NCBI RefSeq assembly: GCF_020297485.1
Contig: NZ_JAIWZC010000001.1
Coordinates: forward strand, 1,178,001-1,242,000
From: Enterocloster clostridioformis
Lineage (GTDB): Bacteria > Bacillota > Clostridia > Lachnospirales > Lachnospiraceae
Length of the DNA stretch: 64,000 nucleotides
Direction of reading: 5' to 3'
The notes beneath the pieces were generated by a model, which saw only the letters and a list, made by a program, of their open reading frames with translations, ran no database searches and was not told where the DNA came from. Positions 35,780-45,315 of this stretch are shown piece after piece. Position 1 is the first letter of the stretch, and each line of letters begins with the position of its first letter. The position numbers and the translations under genes were made by a program.

Positions 35780-35872
35780 GAACCTATATGGATTGTTTCA
35801 TAGCGTACCGTCACAGGATAATTTGTATGGCTTTTGTTACCCTGTTGATATACGAAAGAAAGGAAGGGCACC

Positions 35873-36601
35873 GTGAACATTGCAGTCATCGACGACTCGA
35901 TAGATGAGGCTCGTCAGTTAGCCGGCTTTATATCCGCCTATTGTTCTGACACACATACCTGCCAGCAGACGACCATCTTCAATACCGCCGCCGACTTCCT
36001 TCGCTGCTGGCAAAGAGGCAGCTTTGACCTTATATTCATAGATATTTTTCTCCGCAATGAGACTTCCGGCATCCGAATCGCTGAAAGGGTCCGTAAGGAT
36101 GATGATTTCTGTACCATCGTGTTCACCACCAGCAGTACGGATTTTGCCCTGAAGGGTTATGAGGTCCGGGCCCTGGATTACATGATAAAGCCCATCCGCT
36201 ATGAGAAGCTCTGTCAGACCATGGAGTATTTTATGTCTGTGTCCCGCAGGAAGCAGAGTCATTATATAGAGGTAAAGGAAAGCCGCATTATGCTTAAGAT
36301 TCCCATTGACTCCATCCTTTACACAGATTATTCAAACCACTACATACAAATCCATCTTCCGGACAAGACGGTCCGCACTTATATGCGGTTTGAAGAGTTT
36401 TCCGGCATGCTCCTTATCTACTCCCAGTTTATATGCTGCTACCGGAATTGCATCATCAACATGGACAAGGTATTCTCCATGGAGAAATCAGAGTTCATTT
36501 TGACAACCGGAGAACATCTGCCTATTACCAGGACCATGCGGTCGCAGATTCATCAGCAGTATGCAGATTACCAGTTCTCCAAACTAAATGGAGGCATCTG
36601 A
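35873..36601 (+). CDS. LytTR-family response regulator (AgrA-like)
   Basis: Receiver domain (1-120) with Asp7/Asp8, phospho-acceptor Asp57 in LIFIDIFL and Lys in DYMIKPIRYEKL, then a C-terminal LytTR DNA-binding domain (about 135-235) with YIEVKES, ILYTDYSNHYIQIH and FICCYRNCIINMDKV. The start is GTG with AGGAAGG 6 nt upstream. The stop overlaps the kinase ATG by one base. This class controls virulence factors, bacteriocins and competence in Firmicutes; the target here is unknown. Confidence 0.92.
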   Translation: MNIAVIDDSIDEARQLAGFISAYCSDTHTCQQTTIFNTAADFLRCWQRGSFDLIFIDIFLRNETSGIRIAERVRKDDDFCTIVFTTSSTDFALKGYEVRALDYMIKPIRYEKLCQTMEYFMSVSRRKQSHYIEVKESRIMLKIPIDSILYTDYSNHYIQIHLPDKTVRTYMRFEEFSGMLLIYSQFICCYRNCIINMDKVFSMEKSEFILTTGEHLPITRTMRSQIHQQYADYQFSKLNGGI

Positions 36602-37944
36602 TGAACTTTGCACAGATACAGCTGATATGTGTGATTTTGGCTAAAATCATATTCATCATCGTTCCCTTTTTGGCGGTATTCCGCGGGGAGTGGCGGTATA
36701 CCATGTCAAAAACCGCAGGTATTCTTATGGGATACCTGTTTTTTGTATGCCTATTGGGCTTGACATGCTTCCGGCATTTCCTGAACCGGCCCTGGCTGGA
36801 GATGGCGTGGGCCTGTACCACCATGACGACCAACATATTGGTCTGTAAATGGATGGTGCGGACGGACTGGCCTGTGAACATCTATTCCCTTTTCCTTTTT
36901 AAGAACTTCACGGATACCGCCGCGTACTGCGCGGACCTGTCCAATGCTTCGGTCTCCCTTTATGAGAGCAGTTTCCTTATAACCAGGGATGAATTGCTGG
37001 GCAATCTTATTTTTCTGTTTCTCATGGTCTGGGCAGCCTATTATATTCTGCACAAATATCTGAACAAGGCAGTGGAATACACAAGGCTTCTTCCGGTCTG
37101 GAACTATCTGGCTGCCATTCCGGTGCTCTTTTTCATCATGTTCCGGCTGGCAATCCGCTCCCTGTCCCCTTCCCGCATGCTCCAGCACCATCCTGACATG
37201 GCTTTTTTTGCTGTCTGCTGGTTTGCCTGTATCTACACGGTCCACTATGTGAGTCTGAGGATTCTGTCCCGGCTGGCTGAAAGCTACGCGGTCAAGGAGC
37301 AGTACCGGACCATCCGGCTGCTGGCCAGCGTACAGAAATCCCAGATGGCCACGCTCCAGTATAATCTGGAACAATTCAAGAAGGCCCGCCATGATTACCG
37401 CCATCATCTCATCACAATCAAGGGACTGTTGGAGCAGGAGGAGACAGACTTTGCCCTGGAGTATATCAATGACTATCTGGGCTCCTACGCGACTCTGAAA
37501 ACCACCCGGTACTGTCAGAACCCTTCCTCCAATGCGCTGCTCAATTACTACATACAGACTGCCCAGACCCAGGGAATCGCGGTGAACTCCTCCATCTCCC
37601 TGCCTCAGAGCCTTCCTGTCCCGGAGATAGACTTCTGCACCATCCTGGGCAACCTTCTCTCCAACGCGGTGGAGGCATGTCAAAGGCAGACTCAGGGAAC
37701 GCCCTCCATCACCATCAACATCGGTCAGGCCGGCGAATCCATGATCGCCCTTTCCATACAGAACACCTATTCCCATCACATACGGATGAAGGACGGACGT
37801 TTCCTCTCATCCAAACGGGAGGATATGGGAACCGGCACCACCTCTGTGCGGTATCTGGTGGAACGGTATCACGGCATATTGAAATTCGATTACAGTAACG
37901 GGATTTTCGAGGCATCCCTGCTTCTGAACCCTGCCATGAAGTAG
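36601..37944 (+). CDS. AgrC-like sensor histidine kinase (HPK10 class)
   Basis: A 447-residue membrane kinase. About six hydrophobic helices fill residues 1-220. The phospho-acceptor region KKARHDYRHHLITIKGLL follows, then the GHKL ATPase domain with LGNLLSNAVEACQ as N-box and a glycine box MGTGTTSVRYLVERYHG. This architecture is shared with AgrC/ComD peptide sensors. The ATG at 36601 overlaps the regulator stop (TGATG). No AgrB or precursor-peptide gene was found on either side, so the ligand is unknown. Confidence 0.9.
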   Translation: MNFAQIQLICVILAKIIFIIVPFLAVFRGEWRYTMSKTAGILMGYLFFVCLLGLTCFRHFLNRPWLEMAWACTTMTTNILVCKWMVRTDWPVNIYSLFLFKNFTDTAAYCADLSNASVSLYESSFLITRDELLGNLIFLFLMVWAAYYILHKYLNKAVEYTRLLPVWNYLAAIPVLFFIMFRLAIRSLSPSRMLQHHPDMAFFAVCWFACIYTVHYVSLRILSRLAESYAVKEQYRTIRLLASVQKSQMATLQYNLEQFKKARHDYRHHLITIKGLLEQEETDFALEYINDYLGSYATLKTTRYCQNPSSNALLNYYIQTAQTQGIAVNSSISLPQSLPVPEIDFCTILGNLLSNAVEACQRQTQGTPSITINIGQAGESMIALSIQNTYSHHIRMKDGRFLSSKREDMGTGTTSVRYLVERYHGILKFDYSNGIFEASLLLNPAMK

Positions 37945-37960
37945 CTTCTCCCGGCAAACC

Positions 37961-37995
37961 TAAAAACTGGCTATGGGCCAAAGCCCATAACCAGT
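37961..37995 (-). terminator. Terminator of the cmk-ispH operon
   Basis: Arms 37966-37978 and 37983-37995 form a 13-bp stem that is fully paired (one G-U) on the minus strand, with a 4-nt loop, followed by TTTTTA. It lies 21 nt past the ispH-S1 stop and also sits after the convergent kinase gene. Confidence 0.85.
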
Positions 37996-38015
37996 CCTCA
38001 TGAATCCAATTCTTA

Positions 38016-40007
38016 TTATTCTTCTGTGTACTGTGACATGGCATCGATGTCCACGTCAGCCACGTCAGCGTCCTGTGCTGCAGGCGCCAGCATAGCCTTG
38101 ATGCTTAAGCTGATTTTGTGGTCAGCCTCGTTAAAGTCCACTACCTTAGCCTCGATCTCCTGGCCAATCCTTAAAACATCAGCAGGCTTTTCAACATGCT
38201 CCCTGGAAATCTGGGATACGTGAAGCAGTGCGTCCACACCTGGCTCCAGCTCAACAAACGCGCCGAAATCAGTCATGCGTGCCACACGGCCGTATACCAC
38301 GTTGCCAACCGCATACTTGTCAGCTGCGTTAACCCATGGATTAGCCTCAGGGAACTTAAGGCTCAGGGCAATCTTCTCTCCCTGGATATCCTTAATCAGT
38401 ACCCTTACCTGATCCCCTGCCCTGAATACCTTCTTAGGATTCTCAACACGGCCCCAGCTCATCTCGGAAATATGAAGAAGTCCGTCTGCGCCGCCCAAAT
38501 CAATAAACGCGCCAAAGTCAGTTACGTTCTTAACTGTTCCGTCAACCGTATCGCCTGGCTGGATTCTTGCGAACAGTTCTTCTTTCAGCTTCGCCTTCTG
38601 TGCAACCAGAAGCTGTTTCCTGTCGCCGATGATTCTTCTTCTCTTAGGATTGAATTCTGTGATAACAAAATCAATATCCTGTCCCGCATACCTGGACAGA
38701 TCCTTCTCGTAGCTGTCAGATACAAGGCTGGCCGGGATAAATACCCTTGCGCCCTCAACCTCAACGCTTAAGCCGCCGTCTAATACCTGTGCTACCTTTG
38801 CTGTCAGAACCTCCTGGTTCTCAAATGCCTCTTCCAGACGCTTATTGCCTCTGTCAGCTGCCATACGCTTATAGGATAAGGAAACCATGCCTACGCCGTC
38901 ATTAAGCTTAATGACCTTGGCCTCCATCTCTTCGCCAATCTGTACTTTTGTGGTCAAATCCACGTTGCTGTCGTTGCTGTATTCGTCACGTGTGATAACT
39001 CCCTCGGACTTATTACCTGCAATACTCAGTATTATCTCATCTTTGCTGACTTCGATGACCTGACCGGTGACTATCTCTCCTGTACGTATTGGTTTGGTTG
39101 ATTCTTCCTCTTCCTTTAATAACTCTGCAAAACTCTGCTCTGCCATTCTGGTATGAACCTCCTCAATAATTTTTCTTGGGGTGGATGCCCCAGCTGTAAT
39201 ACCTACGCTGCGCACAGAAGATACACTGTCAGGATCTAAATCGCCGAGTGTCTGAATGTAAAAGGTGTCTTTACACTCCTTGAGGCATATCTCGTAAAGC
39301 TTCTGGGTGTTGGAAGAATGCCTGCCGCCAATCACAATCATAGCGTCCACCTGCGAAGCAATTCTTGCTGCCTCCACTTGTCTTTCCTGTGTTGCATTGC
39401 AAATCGTATTTAAAACACTACTATCATAACCCTTTTTTAAAATTTTTTCAACTAATTCTTTAAATTTGTTGTGATTAAATGTCGTTTGGGACACGATACA
39501 TAACTTTCGGCCCTCGGGCAGACGGTAGTAATCCGCCCCCTCCCCATCCTTTATAACCGTAGTATGTTCATTCCCCCATCCCTTAATTCCTTCCACCTCA
39601 GGATGGTCCGGGCTTCCGATGATTACCACTGCCTCCCCGGCCGCGGAGTGCTCCGCCACAATTCGGTGTATTTTCTTCACAAAGGGGCAGGTGGCATCCA
39701 CCACGGCCACGTTCCGCTCCTTCAGGATCTCATACACATGCCTGCTGACGCCGTGGGACCGGATGATGACCGTTCCCTGGTTTTTGGGAAGCGCCCTCAG
39801 CTCATCCTCTGTCTCCAGAACCATGACACCCTTATCCGACAAATCCTTTACCACTTCCTCATTGTGGATAATGGGGCCGTAGGTGTAGATGGGACCGGAT
39901 GTCTTTTTGCTCTTCAGGGCCTCGATCTGTTCATAGACCTGGTCCACTGCCCGTTCCACGCCAAAGCAGAAGCCGGCGCTCTTTGCTACTGTGACTTTCC
40001 TGTCCAT
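38016..40007 (-). CDS. ispH: IspH fused to ribosomal protein S1 (4-hydroxy-3-methylbut-2-enyl diphosphate reductase / S1)
   Basis: The N-terminal half (1-285) is IspH, the last MEP-pathway enzyme, an iron-sulfur reductase making isoprenoid precursors. The three cluster Cys are visible at 14 (AGFCFGVERA), 107 (DATCPFV) and 203 (TICNATQERQ). The C-terminal half holds four S1 RNA-binding repeats (about 309-378, 395-460, 478-547, 563-632), for example GAFIDLGGADGLLHISEMSW. This 663-residue fusion is known in many clostridia. It is 2 nt downstream of cmk, and cmk-rpsA pairing is widespread. Confidence 0.96.
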   Translation of the reverse strand: MDRKVTVAKSAGFCFGVERAVDQVYEQIEALKSKKTSGPIYTYGPIIHNEEVVKDLSDKGVMVLETEDELRALPKNQGTVIIRSHGVSRHVYEILKERNVAVVDATCPFVKKIHRIVAEHSAAGEAVVIIGSPDHPEVEGIKGWGNEHTTVIKDGEGADYYRLPEGRKLCIVSQTTFNHNKFKELVEKILKKGYDSSVLNTICNATQERQVEAARIASQVDAMIVIGGRHSSNTQKLYEICLKECKDTFYIQTLGDLDPDSVSSVRSVGITAGASTPRKIIEEVHTRMAEQSFAELLKEEEESTKPIRTGEIVTGQVIEVSKDEIILSIAGNKSEGVITRDEYSNDSNVDLTTKVQIGEEMEAKVIKLNDGVGMVSLSYKRMAADRGNKRLEEAFENQEVLTAKVAQVLDGGLSVEVEGARVFIPASLVSDSYEKDLSRYAGQDIDFVITEFNPKRRRIIGDRKQLLVAQKAKLKEELFARIQPGDTVDGTVKNVTDFGAFIDLGGADGLLHISEMSWGRVENPKKVFRAGDQVRVLIKDIQGEKIALSLKFPEANPWVNAADKYAVGNVVYGRVARMTDFGAFVELEPGVDALLHVSQISREHVEKPADVLRIGQEIEAKVVDFNEADHKISLSIKAMLAPAAQDADVADVDIDAMSQYTEE

Positions 40008-40009
40008 GG

Positions 40010-40687
40010 CTATCTCTCATACCCCCGCTCCCTGGCTATGCGTATGATGGAATCCACTACCTGGCCGATGGTCATGTGGGAGGAATCCAGGAGCACCGCG
40101 TCTTCCGCCTGCCTTAAAGGCGAGTTCTCCCGGTGCATGTCCCGGTAGTCCCTTTCCTCTATATCCTTCTCGATTTCCCTGATATCGCAGACCTCCCCCC
40201 TTTCCTCCAGTTCCCTGAAGCGACGTCTGGCGCGGGTTTCCACAGAGGCGGTCAGGTAAATCTTAGCCGGAGCGTCCGGCAGCACGCAGGTGCCGATATC
40301 CCGTCCGTCCATGATTACATCTGCTTCCCTGGCCAGCTGCTTCTGGAGCTGAACCAGTTTCTGCCTGACAGGCCCGTACACAGACGTGGCGGACGCCATG
40401 CGTCCCACTTCCTCTGAACGAATCAGTCCTGATACATCCTCCCCGTTTAAAATGACCTGCTGGGCTCCGTCCGCATAGCGGATGGCGACCTCCACCTGAG
40501 AGCAGGCCCTGGCTATAGCCTCCTCATCCTCCGGCGATATGCCCTGCCTGATAAAATACAGGGCCATGGAACGGTACATGGCTCCCGTATCCACATATAC
40601 AAATCCCAGCTTTTCAGCAGCCAGCTTCGCGATGGTGCTTTTACCGGCGCCTGCCGGACCATCAATGGCAATATTGAAATACTCCAT
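40010..40687 (-). CDS. cmk: Cytidylate kinase
   Basis: Phosphorylates CMP/dCMP. P-loop IAIDGPAGAGKSTIAKLAAE, then VDTGAMYRSMALY, the CMP-binding VIMDGRDIGTCVLPDA, and RARRRFRELEERG followed by RDYRDMHRENSPL. The start is uncertain: ATG at 40687 gives 225 residues, with AGGAGAG 10 nt upstream. An ATG at 40696 is too close to that site, and one at 40717 has no site. It is two bases from ispH-S1. Confidence 0.95.
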   Translation of the reverse strand: MEYFNIAIDGPAGAGKSTIAKLAAEKLGFVYVDTGAMYRSMALYFIRQGISPEDEEAIARACSQVEVAIRYADGAQQVILNGEDVSGLIRSEEVGRMASATSVYGPVRQKLVQLQKQLAREADVIMDGRDIGTCVLPDAPAKIYLTASVETRARRRFRELEERGEVCDIREIEKDIEERDYRDMHRENSPLRQAEDAVLLDSSHMTIGQVVDSIIRIARERGYER

Positions 40688-40774
40688 GTGTTGCATTCTC
40701 TCCTGTCCTGTGTTCATGTAATTTTATTGTACTCATGTATTCTGCCGTGCCAGGAAGCCCTTGTGTTTCCGGCG

Positions 40775-42016
40775 CTATGACGCCGCAGCCTTTCCGGCCG
40801 CCCAGCCCGTGGACCATGCAATCTGAAGATTAAAGCCGCCTGTCACCGCGTCCAGATCCAATATCTCCCCCGCAAAATACAGGCCCCGGACTTTCTTTGA
40901 CTCCATGGTGGAGGGATTTACATCCTTTACGGATATACCGCCCTGGGTTATGATGGCTTCCTTATAGCCTCGGAGTCCGGTTAGGGTAAACTCCAGGGAC
41001 TTGGTTGCCTCTGCCAGTCCGCGCCGTTCCTCCCTGGTGACCTCATTCACCTTCTTATCCGGGTCCACGCCGCTGCGGGCAATGATAACCGGAATCAGCT
41101 TTGCCGGATAGAGGTGGTTCAGGGCATTCTTAAACTGCCTGTTCCTGCTGTCTGAAAAGTCCCTGAGGATGCGCTCGTCCAGCTGTTCCCATGACAAGGC
41201 CGGCTTCAAATCAATCACCAGGCGCAGGTGCTTCTTCCTTATGGCCCTGGCGCAGAAGGAGCTGGCGCTTAAGAGTACGGGTCCGCTTACCCCGAAATGG
41301 GTGAACAGCATTTCTCCAAACTCCCGGTACAGCTCTCTTTTTCCGTCATATACAGCAGCCTCCACATTTTTAAGCGAGAGGCCCTGCAGCTCCTTAACGG
41401 TCTCTGTCTCCTTCACCTCAAAGGGAACCAGAGCGGGCGACAGCTCCGTAAGTCTGTGGCCGCTGTCCAGGGCCCATTTTAGGCCGTCCCCGGTGGATCC
41501 GGTGGTGGGATAGGACAGGCCGCCGGTAGCCACGATGACGCGGTCGGCTGCCTGTATCCTGCCGCCGTACCGTACGCCTTTACACACGCCGTCCTCCACC
41601 GCCAGTCCGTCCGCCTTCTGATTCAGGCGCACCTTGACTCCCGCCTGTCTCATAAGGCCGGACAGGGTGCTGATGACGTCTGACGACTTGTCGGACTGAG
41701 GAAATACCCGGTTGCCCCGCTCCACCTTCAGGCGAAGCCCTGCCTGTTCCAGCAAATCCATCATGTCCTGGTTTGTAAAACCGTAAAAACTGCTGTACAG
41801 GAATTTGGAATTGCTTACCACGGAGCCGAGCAGCTCCTCCATATCGCAGGCATTGGTCACATTACACCGGCCCTTGCCTGTGATAAACAGCTTTTTGCCC
41901 GGCTTTTCGTTCTGCTCCCACAGCTCCACCTCAGCGCCTTCACCGGCTGCAGCTATGGCGGCCAGCATGCCGGCCGCCCCTGCGCCAATTACAATTACAT
42001 GGTTCGTCTCACTCAT
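40775..42016 (-). CDS. HI0933-like NAD(P)/FAD-dependent flavoprotein (BaiN family)
   Basis: A 413-residue flavoprotein. The dinucleotide-binding motif VIVIGAGAAGMLAAIAAAGEG is at the N-terminus, with GRCNVTNAC, VIVATGGLSYPTTGSTGDG and the C-terminal LYFAGEILDLDAVTGGFNLQIAWSTG. These are signatures of the HI0933/BaiN group; one clostridial relative is implicated in bile-acid reduction, but most members have no assigned substrate. It overlaps the upstream PPK2 gene by 4 nt and lies 87 nt before cmk. Confidence 0.88.
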   Translation of the reverse strand: MSETNHVIVIGAGAAGMLAAIAAAGEGAEVELWEQNEKPGKKLFITGKGRCNVTNACDMEELLGSVVSNSKFLYSSFYGFTNQDMMDLLEQAGLRLKVERGNRVFPQSDKSSDVISTLSGLMRQAGVKVRLNQKADGLAVEDGVCKGVRYGGRIQAADRVIVATGGLSYPTTGSTGDGLKWALDSGHRLTELSPALVPFEVKETETVKELQGLSLKNVEAAVYDGKRELYREFGEMLFTHFGVSGPVLLSASSFCARAIRKKHLRLVIDLKPALSWEQLDERILRDFSDSRNRQFKNALNHLYPAKLIPVIIARSGVDPDKKVNEVTREERRGLAEATKSLEFTLTGLRGYKEAIITQGGISVKDVNPSTMESKKVRGLYFAGEILDLDAVTGGFNLQIAWSTGWAAGKAAAS

Positions 42017-43515
42017 TTGTCTGTCTTTACTTCCTTTATTTTCTTTTCCAGGGCATCCACCACGGTCTGGAGGACCTTTACCCTGGCATATCGTTTGTCA
42101 TTTCCCTCCACCACAATCCATGGTGCGTAGGTGGTGGAAGTGCGTATGAGCATCTCGTTGACCGCTTCCTCATACTGGTCCCATTTCTCACGGTTGCGCC
42201 AGTCCTCGTCCGTAATCTTCCACTGCTTGGCAGGATTGGCCTGGCGCTCCCTGAACCTGCGCTCCTGCTCATCCTTGTCAATGTGGAGCCAGAATTTAAG
42301 AACCACTGCTCCGGCATTGGCCATATGGGATTCCATCTCGTTGATTTCCTGGTAGGCCCGCCTCCACTGGGCTTCCGAACAGAATCCTTCAATCCGCTCC
42401 ACCATGACCCTTCCATACCAGGTGCGGTCAAAGACGGCGATATGGCCTGCCTTTGGCACATTGTTCCAAAACCGCCACAGATAGTGGTGTACCTTTTCAA
42501 TGTCATTGGGGGCCGCCGTCGGATTTACCCTGTATCCTCTTGGGTCCAGATTGCTGGTCAGACGTTTGATGGCTCCGCCCTTGCCTCCGGCATCCCATCC
42601 CTCAAAACCGATGACTACCGGAATCCTGAGACGGTAAAGTTCGCTGTGAAGCTCCGCCAGACGCTTCTGAAGCTTTTTCAGACGGGTCTTATACTCCTCC
42701 TCCGTAAGGCTCTTTGAGAGGTCGATGCCGGAGAGCACGCCGTTCTTAAACCGCTCCCGGATCTTGGCTTCCTGCCCCTGCGCCGTTCTTTCTTCTTCCG
42801 GCCTGCTATGCTCCAGCTCATATTCCAGGCGGTCCATAACCGTGCTGGCAATTTTAAGGGCTGCATAATCCTTGTCCACTGCTTCTATGATGACCCAGGG
42901 CGCATAGTCTGTATCTGTTTTCTCCAGCATCTCCTCATTCATCTTCAGATACCGGCCGAAATCCTTATTCCTGTTCCAGTCCTCGTCTGTCACCCGCCAG
43001 GAGGTCTCCTTGGACCCCTCCAGCTTCTTAAAGCGCTTCTTCTGCTCATCCTTGTCTATATACAGGAAAAACTTCATGATGACAGTGCCGTCATCACACA
43101 GCTGTTTCTCGAAGGACAGGATATCCTGGTACGCATCCCCAAGCTTATCCTCCGGGGTAAGGCCGTCAAAACGGTCCACCTGGACACTGCGGTACCAGGA
43201 ACGGTCAAAGACAGCGATCCTGCCCTTTGCAGGCGTCTTTGTCCAGTAGCGCCACAGGAAGGGCCGCATCTGCTCGTCCTCCGTGGGGCGGTCGCAGGCA
43301 TAGACATCAAAGCCCCTGGGATCCAGTGCCTGTATGAGCCGGTTAATCTGCACTCCCTTGCCGGCAGCTCCCATTCCCTCGAACACCAGAATGACCGGAA
43401 TTCCCGCATCCTTACACTCCCTCTGCAAAAGCCCCAGCTTCTCCTCCGCCTCGTCCATGACCCTGCGGTAAGTTTTCTTGTCAACTTTTTTACTTAAATC
43501 AATCTTTTCAAGCAT
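42013..43515 (-). CDS. Polyphosphate:AMP phosphotransferase (tandem PPK2)
   Basis: The 500-residue protein has two PPK2 domains. The first (about 15-235) has Walker A-like EGMGAAGKGVQINR and the DRSWY lid motif. The second (about 270-490) has EGWDAGGKGGAIKR and DRTWYGRVMVER. Two-domain PPK2 enzymes use polyphosphate to convert AMP to ADP. The product ADP and the neighbouring cytidylate kinase suggest nucleotide economy under energy stress (inference). It is the first gene of the run with the flavoprotein, cmk and ispH-S1. Confidence 0.92.
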   Translation of the reverse strand: MLEKIDLSKKVDKKTYRRVMDEAEEKLGLLQRECKDAGIPVILVFEGMGAAGKGVQINRLIQALDPRGFDVYACDRPTEDEQMRPFLWRYWTKTPAKGRIAVFDRSWYRSVQVDRFDGLTPEDKLGDAYQDILSFEKQLCDDGTVIMKFFLYIDKDEQKKRFKKLEGSKETSWRVTDEDWNRNKDFGRYLKMNEEMLEKTDTDYAPWVIIEAVDKDYAALKIASTVMDRLEYELEHSRPEEERTAQGQEAKIRERFKNGVLSGIDLSKSLTEEEYKTRLKKLQKRLAELHSELYRLRIPVVIGFEGWDAGGKGGAIKRLTSNLDPRGYRVNPTAAPNDIEKVHHYLWRFWNNVPKAGHIAVFDRTWYGRVMVERIEGFCSEAQWRRAYQEINEMESHMANAGAVVLKFWLHIDKDEQERRFRERQANPAKQWKITDEDWRNREKWDQYEEAVNEMLIRTSTTYAPWIVVEGNDKRYARVKVLQTVVDALEKKIKEVKTDK

Positions 43516-43686
43516 ATGTTCCCCTCCTTCTCTTCCTGTTTACTATTTTATCCAGTATATCACACTTTCAACTATAATAAAATGAAAAATTAGGCCGGGG
43601 AAGGCTGGGCGGAGAAGCCTGAACACTGAAAGCCCGGGCACAGACGGCCGGGACACAGACGGCCCGCTCTGCCTCACCTCAGAAAA

Positions 43687-43714
43687 AGCCCCGCGGGGAA
43701 TCATCCCCCCGCGA
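43687..43714 (-). terminator. Terminator of lysC
   Basis: CGCGGGG (43692-43698) and CCCCGCG (43707-43713) form a GC-rich hairpin; on the minus strand it is followed by GGGGCTTTTTC. It lies 35 nt after the lysC stop. Confidence 0.85.
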
Positions 43715-43747
43715 AGCTTCCTGCAAACGGTATAATAGCCAGACTGC

Positions 43748-45067
43748 CTACAGTTCCGTGGTTACAAATATATCATAGATGGCCCTGATTGCCGTCTCAA
43801 AATCATCGTTCTCCACTCCGATAATGATGTTCCACTCACTGGAGCCCTGGTCGATCATCTTCACATTGACCCTTGCATGGGCCAGGGCTGAAAAGATGCG
43901 TCCGGCTGTTCCTCTGGTGGAGCGCATGCCCCGTCCCACCACTGCAATCAGAGCCAGATCTGACTCCAGTTCCACGGTGTCCGGCTCCACAGCCCTGTGG
44001 ATGCCGGCTATGACGGACTGTTCAAACTCCTCGAATTCCGACTGGTGCACATAGACGGTCATGGTGTCGATGCCGGAGGGCATGTGCTCAAAGGAGATGC
44101 CGTACTGCTCAAACACACTGAGCACCTTTCTCCCAAACCCAACCTCGGCATTCATCATGGCCTTCTCTATGTTAATGGAGCAGAATCCCTTTTTGCCCGC
44201 AATTCCGGTGATGGTGTAACGCGGCTTGCGGCAGGTACTCTCCACAATGAGAGTTCCCTTGTCCTCAGGCCGGTTGGTATTCCTGATATTGATGGGGATA
44301 CCTTCCTTGCGCACCGGGAAAATGGCGTCCTCGTGAAGAACGCTGGCTCCCATGTAGGAAAGTTCCCTCAGTTCCTTGTATGTAATGGTCTCAATGACTT
44401 CCGGATTCTCCACGATTCTGGGGTCTGTCACCAGAACACCAGACACATCCGTCCAGTTCTCGTACATATCTGCGTGGATGGCCTTGGCCACGATGGAGCC
44501 GGTGACATCTGAACCGCCTCTGGAAAATGTTTTGATGGTCCCGTCCGGCTTGGAACCATAAAAACCAGGGATGACAGCCTTCTCCACATGCTCCAAGCGC
44601 TCAGACAGCTCCCGGTTGGTGTGCTCTGACTCAAAATTTCCGTTTTCGTCAAAGAAGATGACTTCCGCCGCATCCACAAATTCAAATCCCAGGAAGTTGG
44701 CTGCCACGATGCCGTTTAAGTATTCCCCGCGGGAAGCTGCGTAATCCCGTCCCGCCTTTGCCAGAAAATTCTCCTCTATCCTGTCAAACTCGTGGTCCAG
44801 GTTCAGGTTTAAATCCAGGCCGTCGATGATATCCATATATCTGCTCTTAATCTTTTCCAGGATTTTCTTATAGGACCTTCCTTCTGCCACTGCGTCGTAA
44901 CAGGCATAGAGCAGGTCCGTCACCTTCTCATCCTTATCGCTTCGCTTGCCTGGTGCGGAAGGGACCACATACCTTCTGGACTTATCAGATTTAATGATAT
45001 CCGCTACTTTCTTGAACTGTCTTGCACTGGCCAATGAACTTCCGCCGAACTTCACCACTTTTTTCAT
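43748..45067 (-). CDS. lysC: Aspartate kinase
   Basis: First step of the lysine/threonine/methionine branch. The 439-residue protein has the kinase start KVVKFGGSSLASARQFKKV, FSRGGSDVTGSIVA, and DVSGVLVTDPRIV, with two C-terminal ACT domains (about 300-365 and 375-439) for amino-acid feedback. The near-consensus promoter sits about 100 nt upstream. No lysine riboswitch or T-box consensus was recognised in the leader. The gene stands alone; asd and dapA are not nearby. Confidence 0.95.
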   Translation of the reverse strand: MKKVVKFGGSSLASARQFKKVADIIKSDKSRRYVVPSAPGKRSDKDEKVTDLLYACYDAVAEGRSYKKILEKIKSRYMDIIDGLDLNLNLDHEFDRIEENFLAKAGRDYAASRGEYLNGIVAANFLGFEFVDAAEVIFFDENGNFESEHTNRELSERLEHVEKAVIPGFYGSKPDGTIKTFSRGGSDVTGSIVAKAIHADMYENWTDVSGVLVTDPRIVENPEVIETITYKELRELSYMGASVLHEDAIFPVRKEGIPINIRNTNRPEDKGTLIVESTCRKPRYTITGIAGKKGFCSINIEKAMMNAEVGFGRKVLSVFEQYGISFEHMPSGIDTMTVYVHQSEFEEFEQSVIAGIHRAVEPDTVELESDLALIAVVGRGMRSTRGTAGRIFSALAHARVNVKMIDQGSSEWNIIIGVENDDFETAIRAIYDIFVTTEL

Positions 45068-45161
45068 CTTGTCTATCTCCCTTGTTTCATTCTATGCGCC
45101 GGATATGGAACGTATTTCATAAAATAAATGCCACTTTATATGTATGGCGTTACAAGTGCAA

Positions 45162-45190
45162 ATAATACCCTACTTTGTTATGTATGTCAA
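45162..45190 (-). promoter_or_regulatory. Promoter of lysC
   Basis: On the minus strand TTGACA (45185-45190, perfect) is separated by 17 bp from TATTAT (45162-45167). It starts transcription roughly 85 nt before the lysC ATG. The rest of the 248-base gap to the HD gene shows nothing else recognisable. Confidence 0.75.
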
Positions 45191-45315
45191 TACTTTTAAA
45201 GGAAAAAATTTGCGTACAGGAGACATTTGTTTTTCTATGGCGGACCTTTTCTCAGGGAATGTCCATACACCGGCTCATGGTTTCGCAGAAGGTGCAGGTG
45301 CCAGTGAGTCAGGTG

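Noticed and set aside
43636..43668. Short direct repeat CACAGACGGCC in the gap after lysC
   Set aside because: Only two adjacent copies with no structural context beyond the terminator; likely chance or simple slippage.
45068..45315. Lysine riboswitch or T-box upstream of lysC
   Set aside because: The promoter is only about 85 nt from the start codon, leaving too little leader, and no consensus core was recognised.
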